Positions 6,719 through 10,892 of a stretch of DNA of 10,892 bases are shown here, in pieces. The stretch lies in assembly GCA_025360665.1 (NCBI GenBank), contig JANYBU010000040.1:1-10892 (forward strand), written 5' to 3'. Numbering within the stretch: position 1 is the stretch's first letter; each line of letters begins with the position of its first letter. A program made the position numbers and the translations under genes. This DNA comes from Nitrospira sp. (GTDB taxonomy: Bacteria > Nitrospirota > Nitrospiria > Nitrospirales > Nitrospiraceae). The notes under the pieces were generated by a model. That model was not told where the DNA came from. It saw only the letters and a list, made by a program, of their open reading frames with translations, and ran no database searches.

Positions 6719-8121
6719 TGCCGCTTCGCGTCCGGCTCACGCTCTGGTATGGCACAGCCCTCGCGCTGATCCTCATCATCTTTTCAACCATCCTGTACGT
6801 GATTACCGCTCGAAGCCTCCGCGATGCGGTCGATCAATCGCTGGAGGAAACGGCCGCCGCGGCCGTTCGGTCGCTGGAAGAACGCGGGTTCCTTCCGCTC
6901 ATCGACGAAACCGAACTCATGTCCCAGTTTCCCGAACTGGCGCGCATCGATAAGTTCTTCCAGATCTTCAGCCCCTCCGGCACCATCACCATTCGTTCGC
7001 CGAACGTCAAACAACATGAGATGCCGCTGAGTCGCCAGGCCTTGGAAGTCGCCTACTCAGGCCGCACGATTTTCGAATCCGCGAAATACCCCAAGGAACC
7101 GCCATTGCGCCTCATTTCCGTTCCCATCATCTATCGGGGCAATCTGCTGTATATTGTCCAGGTCGGCACCACGATGGACTCCGTCGAACAGACTCTGAAC
7201 CGTCTCCTGTTAGTGCTTCTGGTGAGTATGCCCATCGCGCTGGCCGTGTCGCTCGCCGGAGGCTGGTTCATGGCAGGGCGAGCCCTTCGCCCGGTCGATG
7301 CAATCACGCTGGCTGCCCGACGTATTGCCGGAGGCGATCTCACCCAACGACTGACTGTCCCGGCCTCGGCCGACGAAATTGGCCGTCTGACCAATACATT
7401 TAATGACATGATCGACCGGCTTGAAACCTCCTTTCGACAGATCCGCCAGTTCAGCAGCGATGCCTCGCACGAACTGCGCACGCCGTTGACGGTCATGAAA
7501 GGGGAGACCGAACTCGCGCTTCGGCGCCCTCGCGAAACCGACGACTACAAAGTCGTCCTGGAGAGCAATCTCGAAGAAATTGACCGGATGACGCGCATTG
7601 TGGATGAATTGCTCTTTCTCTCCCGGGCCGACATGGGCGAGGTGAAGATGGAACACCTGCCGGTCCCACTGGACATGCTCATTGAGGACGTCCACCGGCA
7701 AGCCTCGCTGCTGGGGCAGGAGCGGGACATCAAGGTCGTGCTCAGAGCCACCGCGTCGGCAGTGGTAGTGGGAGACGAACTACGCTTGCGCGAACTGTTC
7801 CTGAATCTTCTCGATAACGCAGTCAAATACTCTCGCCCCGGCGGCACAGTCGACATCGCGCTGACGATCGAACAGAATCACGCACGGGTGTCCGTGACCG
7901 ATCGCGGCATTGGGATCGCGCAAGAGGATCAGTCGTTGATCTTCGACCGGTTCTATCGCACCGATGACGCGCGGGCCCATACCAAGAAGGGCACAGGCCT
8001 TGGGCTGTCCATCTGTGCCTGGATTGTCGAATCCCATCGCGGACACCTCGAAGTCCAGAGCAAGGTCGGCGAAGGTTCGACCTTTACGGCGATGCTGCCT
8101 CTGGCCCCCGCATCGGCTTAA
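6718..8121 (+). CDS. Sensor histidine kinase, CusS/IrlS-like
   Basis: This 467-residue membrane kinase pairs with the upstream regulator. Order: transmembrane helix 1 (about 11-31), periplasmic sensor region (about 32-160), transmembrane helix 2 (about 162-185), a HAMP linker starting at RALRPVDAIT (188-197) and extending to about 240, then HisKA with FSSDASHELRTPLT and phospho-accepting His251. The ATPase domain shows the N box (NLLDNAVKYS, Asn363 and Asn367), G1 (DRGIG, 395-399), F box (FDRFYR, 409-414) and G2 (GTGLGLS, 425-431), so it is complete and should be active. The periplasmic segment LRLISVPIIYRG..YIVQVG resembles heavy-metal sensor kinases, but no metal ligand cluster is evident. 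htrA follows 292 bp downstream, suggesting an envelope-stress input. The TAA stop (8119-8121) forms the first three bases of an inverted-repeat element. Confidence 0.95.
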   Translation: MPLRVRLTLWYGTALALILIIFSTILYVITARSLRDAVDQSLEETAAAAVRSLEERGFLPLIDETELMSQFPELARIDKFFQIFSPSGTITIRSPNVKQHEMPLSRQALEVAYSGRTIFESAKYPKEPPLRLISVPIIYRGNLLYIVQVGTTMDSVEQTLNRLLLVLLVSMPIALAVSLAGGWFMAGRALRPVDAITLAARRIAGGDLTQRLTVPASADEIGRLTNTFNDMIDRLETSFRQIRQFSSDASHELRTPLTVMKGETELALRRPRETDDYKVVLESNLEEIDRMTRIVDELLFLSRADMGEVKMEHLPVPLDMLIEDVHRQASLLGQERDIKVVLRATASAVVVGDELRLRELFLNLLDNAVKYSRPGGTVDIALTIEQNHARVSVTDRGIGIAQEDQSLIFDRFYRTDDARAHTKKGTGLGLSICAWIVESHRGHLEVQSKVGEGSTFTAMLPLAPASA

Positions 8122-8300
8122 GCCGCATTATTCATGACGCTTCTGCTGCAAGCGCGGATACGCGGCTGCGACAGGCAGTCTCGCCGTTCAGCCCTTCGAC
8201 ATACTGCACGAGTATGCCTCAGGGCTGCACGTCTCCGAGAGCCCCTCTCGCTTCGCGTCTGCACGCTTTCGCGACGAACCTTCATGAATAGTGCGGCTTA
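8119..8300. repeat. Second inverted-repeat element, with nested hairpins
   Basis: A 182-bp unit is bounded by 19-bp inverted ends: TAAGCCGCATTATTCATGA (8119-8137) and TCATGAATAGTGCGGCTTA (8282-8300), matching at 18 of 19 positions. Inside, CAGCCCT (8189-8195) pairs with AGGGCTG (8221-8227) around a second stem, CATACT (8200-8205) with AGTATG (8211-8216), capped by a GCACG loop. A separate hairpin joins CGAGAG (8236-8241) to CTCTCG (8245-8250) around CCC. There is no open frame of note. It is unrelated in sequence to copies A and B and resembles a MITE- or REP-like element. Its left end is the kinase stop codon, and its right end lies 7 bp before the direct-repeat box upstream of htrA. Confidence 0.75.
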
Positions 8301-8307
8301 GCGACTT

Positions 8308-8341
8308 CTAATCCCCTCCTAACCCTCCTCTTATCGCCGAC
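8308..8341 (+). promoter_or_regulatory. Putative response-regulator box upstream of htrA
   Basis: Three half-sites of form CTWAYC lie exactly 11 bp apart: CTAATC at 8308, CTAACC at 8319 and CTTATC at 8330, with pyrimidine-rich spacers. OmpR/PhoB-family regulators bind head-to-tail to direct repeats with about one helical turn between subunits, so an 11-bp period is what such a site should look like. An OmpR-family regulator is encoded just upstream. That this regulator binds here is inference. No clear -35/-10 pair is visible between the box and the htrA start. A perfect palindrome, GTTCATGAAC, lies at 8351-8360. Confidence 0.5.
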
Positions 8342-8401
8342 TGGTACGGTGTTCATGAACCTGAACATCGTCACACGTCCTTACCTCGTTTGATCAATCG
8401 C

Positions 8402-8410
8402 AAGGAGGGA
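8402..8410 (+). promoter_or_regulatory. Ribosome binding site that fixes the htrA start
   Basis: AAGGAGGGA is a near-perfect Shine-Dalgarno. It lies 5 nt (counted from GGAGG, 8404-8408) before ATG 8414. A longer open frame could begin at TTG 8390, but that start would put this site inside the coding region, so ATG 8414 is preferred. Confidence 0.85.
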
Positions 8411-8413
8411 ATC

Positions 8414-9925
8414 ATGAGACAGCTCGTTCGTCAGACTAGTGGATGCGCCATTGCGGTGGCGGCGCTGAGCGCCCTTCTGATCTGGGGCGGCCAATCGTTA
8501 TCCTCGTCCCATGCGTCGAGTCCGGCTGCTTCGATGGCGATGCCGGTTGCCCTCACGATGAGCGCCGCGCCATCGAATGGATTTACGGAGGTAGCGAAGG
8601 CGGTGACACCGGCCGTGGTGAACATTACGACCGAGACCGTGGAGAAGGTGTCGGATAGCCGGGGTGTACCGGATGAACTGCGTGAACGAATGGAGGAGTT
8701 CTTTGGAGGACCGGAGGGACGGTCTGGCCCTCGTGGATTTCGTGGGCCGCAAGGTCCTGGTGAGCCACGGGAACATCGGGGCGGCGGGCAGGGGTCCGGC
8801 GTCATCGTATCACCAGACGGGTACATTCTGACCAACAACCATGTGATTGATGGAGCACGCACCGTCACCATCACGCTGCCGGACAAACGGGAATTCACCG
8901 GCAAAATCGTCGGAGCAGATCCGAAAACGGATCTCGCCGTGGTAAAGATCGAGGGACAGAACCTTCCGACGGTCTCCTGGGGTGATGCCACCAAATTACA
9001 AGTTGGGGAATATGTGCTGGCGGTCGGCAATCCCTTTGGGCTGAACTCCACCGTCACCCTTGGCATCGTGAGCGCACTGGGCCGCGGCCGTATGGGCATC
9101 ACCCAGTACGAGGACTTCATTCAAACCGACGCGGCGATCAATCCGGGAAATTCCGGGGGCGCCTTAGTCAATACCAAAGGCGAGTTGGTCGGCATTAATA
9201 CCGCCATCTTTTCCCAAACTGGCGGCTATCAGGGGGTGGGTTTCGCCGTTCCCACCAGCATGAGCAAGCCGATCTATGAAAGCCTAGTCAAGCATGGGAA
9301 GGTCGTGCGTGGGTTTCTGGGAGTCTCAATTCAGGATCTCAACCAGGATCTGGCCACATCGTTCGGCATCAAAGATGCCAAAGGCGCCCTGGTCAGCGAC
9401 GTGAAGGACGAAAGCCCTGCGGGTCAAGCAGGCCTCAAGCAAGGCGATATCATCACGACCTATCAAGGCTCGCCCGTCGAAGACGCCGTGGTACTCCAGC
9501 GGCAGGTGACGAAGACGGCGGTTGGCACGAAAGTGACCATCCGGGTGATCCGTGACGGCCATGAGAAAGACTTGACCGTGACGATCGGCGAACAACCGGA
9601 AACCACAAAGATCGCCAAGGCAGAGACCGGTGAAACGGACTATGCCTTCGCCGGAGTAGCCGTCCAGGATCTCGATCGGGACACAGCCAAGGAACTCGGG
9701 ATCAAGGGGAAGGCGCAGGGCGTAGTGGTCACGGCGGTCGAACCGGACAGCGGCGCAGAGAAGGCCGGGGTGATGCGGGGTGACGTGATCCGCGAAATCA
9801 ACCGGCAGCCGGTGAAGTCGGTGAAGGATTTCGAGAAGGTGTCGTTCGGGCTGAAGAAGGGCGAGAACGTCTTGATCCTGATTGACCGGCGAGGCAACGC
9901 GTTGTTTCTCAGCGCAAAAGTCTGA
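8414..9925 (+). CDS. Periplasmic serine protease, HtrA/DegP family (Do-like)
   Basis: This 503-residue exported protease/chaperone degrades or refolds damaged envelope proteins. An N-terminal signal or anchor segment (about 11-35, possible cleavage after SHA) precedes a trypsin-like domain (about 57-295). The catalytic triad is intact: His143 in NNHVID, Asp173 in KTDLAVVK and Ser247 in GNSGGAL. Two PDZ domains follow (about 300-392 and 411-500), matching the DegP/DegQ architecture and not the one-PDZ DegS type. Before the catalytic His, the LA-loop region carries a Gly/Pro/Arg-rich stretch with a collagen-like G-x-x period (99-116). The start ATG 8414 follows AAGGAGG. It lies downstream of a two-component operon and a periodic direct-repeat box, so control by that system is plausible. 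A strong hairpin follows the gene. DegP and DegQ cannot be distinguished by sequence alone. Confidence 0.93.
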   Translation: MRQLVRQTSGCAIAVAALSALLIWGGQSLSSSHASSPAASMAMPVALTMSAAPSNGFTEVAKAVTPAVVNITTETVEKVSDSRGVPDELRERMEEFFGGPEGRSGPRGFRGPQGPGEPREHRGGGQGSGVIVSPDGYILTNNHVIDGARTVTITLPDKREFTGKIVGADPKTDLAVVKIEGQNLPTVSWGDATKLQVGEYVLAVGNPFGLNSTVTLGIVSALGRGRMGITQYEDFIQTDAAINPGNSGGALVNTKGELVGINTAIFSQTGGYQGVGFAVPTSMSKPIYESLVKHGKVVRGFLGVSIQDLNQDLATSFGIKDAKGALVSDVKDESPAGQAGLKQGDIITTYQGSPVEDAVVLQRQVTKTAVGTKVTIRVIRDGHEKDLTVTIGEQPETTKIAKAETGETDYAFAGVAVQDLDRDTAKELGIKGKAQGVVVTAVEPDSGAEKAGVMRGDVIREINRQPVKSVKDFEKVSFGLKKGENVLILIDRRGNALFLSAKV

Positions 9926-9939
9926 TGATCACAATAACG

Positions 9940-9970
9940 AGGATGGGGCAGCTGGATGCTGCCCCATCCT
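9940..9970 (+). terminator. Strong hairpin terminator after htrA
   Basis: AGGATGGGGCAGC (9940-9952) and GCTGCCCCATCCT (9958-9970) form a perfect 13-bp stem with a TGGAT loop, 14 bases after the htrA stop. The downstream bases (GCGTGTCTTG) are only weakly T-rich, so it may act as a terminator with a poor U-tract, an mRNA 3'-end stabiliser, or both. It would also face rimO transcripts arriving from the right. Confidence 0.65.
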
Positions 9971-10017
9971 GCGTGTCTTGATCCCTCTCGATTCCTTCCA
10001 ATCCCACCCAGCCAGAA

Positions 10018-10138
10018 GCTCAAAAAGTTCGTCCAGCAAGGCCGCAGCGAGTGAAGGCCTGAGACCTACCCTCTGGAGTACGTTGAGAGCCTGAACGATG
10101 CGAGAACGCTGCTGGCAGACTTTTTCAGCATCTTGCTA
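10018..10138. repeat. Terminal-inverted-repeat intergenic element, copy B
   Basis: Ends GCTCAAAAAG (10018-10027) and CTTTTTCAGC (10120-10129) are inverted, matching at 9 of 10 positions with the same central mismatch as copy A. Internal blocks shared with copy A in the same order include CAAGGCCGCAG, a GTACGT/GTACGTTG block and GAGAACG. Copy B is shorter between the ends (112 bp against 169). The rightmost bases through 10138 include CTA, which on the minus strand is the TAG stop of rimO. Like copy A, it sits directly at the 3' end of a minus-strand gene, in the same orientation relative to that gene. Confidence 0.72.
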
Positions 10139-10892
10139 GGGGACGATGTGGCCCACAAGGTCGTACATGGCCGCATCGGTGATCTCGACCTTGACGAGCT
10201 CCCCTGCTGTGGCTGATCCGTCATTGATATATACGACGCCGTCGATCTCCGGAGCCAGCCCTTCATGGCGTCCCTCGAGCAGTAACTCTGTCTCTTCGGA
10301 GACCCCTTCGACCAAGACCTCCATCACGGAGCCAATGCGACTGAGGCCTTGAGCAGACGCAATCCCTTCTTGCAGAGCCAAGATTTCATTCCGTCGCTCG
10401 TCCATGACCGATCGCTCAACCTTGTCATCAAGGCCGACGGCCGGCGTGTTTTCCTCGTCCGAATACAAAAACACCGCCACCCGATCGAACTCGGCCTCTT
10501 CCACATAACTTCTCAGTTCGTCGAACGCCTGCTCCGTTTCTCCTGGAAACCCCACGATGAAGGCCGTGCGAAACGTGACACCGGGGATACGCGACCGGAT
10601 CCGATCGACGAGGGAGGTGATGGCGGTCCGATCACCCAGCCGGTGCATCCGCTTGAGCATCCGATCGTTGATGTGTTGCAGCGGCATGTCGATATACTTG
10701 GTAATCTTTTCTTCTCCTGCGTAGAGATCCAACAAGTCGTCCGATACTTGTTGTGGGTAGAGATAGAACGGCCTAATCCAGCGCAGGTCATTTACCTTCA
10801 CCAACTCGCGAAGCAGCGTGACGAGGCCTTGGCGCACACCAAGATCGACACCGTAATTCACCGTATCCTGGGAAATGAGATTGATCTCCTTC
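10136..10892 (-). CDS. rimO: Ribosomal protein S12 methylthiotransferase, C-terminal part
   Basis: RimO is a radical-SAM, iron-sulfur enzyme that methylthiolates an aspartate of ribosomal protein S12. The gene runs off the right edge, so only about 251 codons are visible. The N-terminal UPF0004 domain and the CxxxCxxC cluster lie outside the window. The visible fragment begins KEINLISQDT, a RimO hallmark just after the radical-SAM cysteines, and continues with YIDMPLQH (66-73 of the fragment) and FIVGFPGE (111-118). It ends in a TRAM domain (about 187-251: MEVLVEG to YDLVGHIVP). MiaB, the tRNA paralogue, is the main alternative, but the ISQDT and FDRVAVFLYS..E.TPA patterns favour RimO. An internal GTG at 10861 is not the true start because homology continues upstream. 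The stop codon lies in the edge of the repeat. Confidence 0.92.
   Translation of the reverse strand, partial: KEINLISQDTVNYGVDLGVRQGLVTLLRELVKVNDLRWIRPFYLYPQQVSDDLLDLYAGEEKITKYIDMPLQHINDRMLKRMHRLGDRTAITSLVDRIRSRIPGVTFRTAFIVGFPGETEQAFDELRSYVEEAEFDRVAVFLYSDEENTPAVGLDDKVERSVMDERRNEILALQEGIASAQGLSRIGSVMEVLVEGVSEETELLLEGRHEGLAPEIDGVVYINDGSATAGELVKVEITDAAMYDLVGHIVP

Noticed and set aside
8390..8413. TTG start for htrA eight codons upstream
   Set aside because: The strong AAGGAGG site lies inside that extension and is correctly placed for ATG 8414.
8431..9120. Minus-strand open frame of 229 codons
   Set aside because: It lies antisense within htrA, is rich in Pro/Ser/Arg, and has no motif or ribosome site.
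1..10892. Possible CRISPR array, tRNA/rRNA, insertion sequence or prophage
   Set aside because: I saw no regularly spaced repeat-spacer pattern, no tRNA-like cloverleaf or rRNA sequence, and no transposase or phage gene. The short tandem units at 5925-6006 have no unique spacers.

Overview
This is a GC-rich bacterial chromosomal segment with ordinary housekeeping genes separated by unusually structured intergenic DNA. The proteins are a single-chain glycine decarboxylase, an SdhA/FrdA-type flavoprotein, an OmpR-type two-component pair, an HtrA protease and RimO. Their general sequence character, together with inverted-repeat intergenic elements of a kind I associate with Nitrospira genomes, suggests Nitrospira (Nitrospirota) or a close relative. 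That assignment is inference from recall. No 16S or other taxonomic marker is present.

Layout, left to right: a possible 30-codon C-terminal remnant (2-94); a plus-strand ankyrin-repeat protein with an export signal (230-811); a long gap (812-1150) holding a hairpin terminator candidate and a 169-bp terminal-inverted-repeat element; gcvP on the minus strand (1151-4033); a divergent intergenic region; an sdhA/frdA-like gene (4265-5920); a large imperfect hairpin made of short tandem units; an overlapping response regulator/histidine kinase pair (6047-8121); a second, unrelated inverted-repeat element (8119-8300); an 11-bp-periodic direct-repeat box and an htrA/degP-type protease (8414-9925); a strong terminator hairpin; another copy of the first element; and the C-terminal part of rimO on the minus strand (from 10136 to the window edge).

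Functionally, the response regulator, kinase and HtrA gene look like a small envelope-stress module. The kinase has a periplasmic sensor region, HtrA is an exported protease/chaperone, and the htrA upstream region carries three CTWAYC half-sites spaced exactly 11 bp apart, as expected for an OmpR/PhoB-family regulator. GcvP belongs to the glycine cleavage system and the flavoprotein to the TCA or reductive TCA succinate/fumarate step. Their partner subunits are not in this window.

I see no wholly new protein system. The most interesting signal is in the non-coding DNA: three inverted-repeat elements from two families lie directly on the 3' ends of gcvP, the kinase gene and rimO. In two of the three cases a stop codon lies within or at the conserved edge of the repeat. 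In the third an in-frame backup stop lies there.
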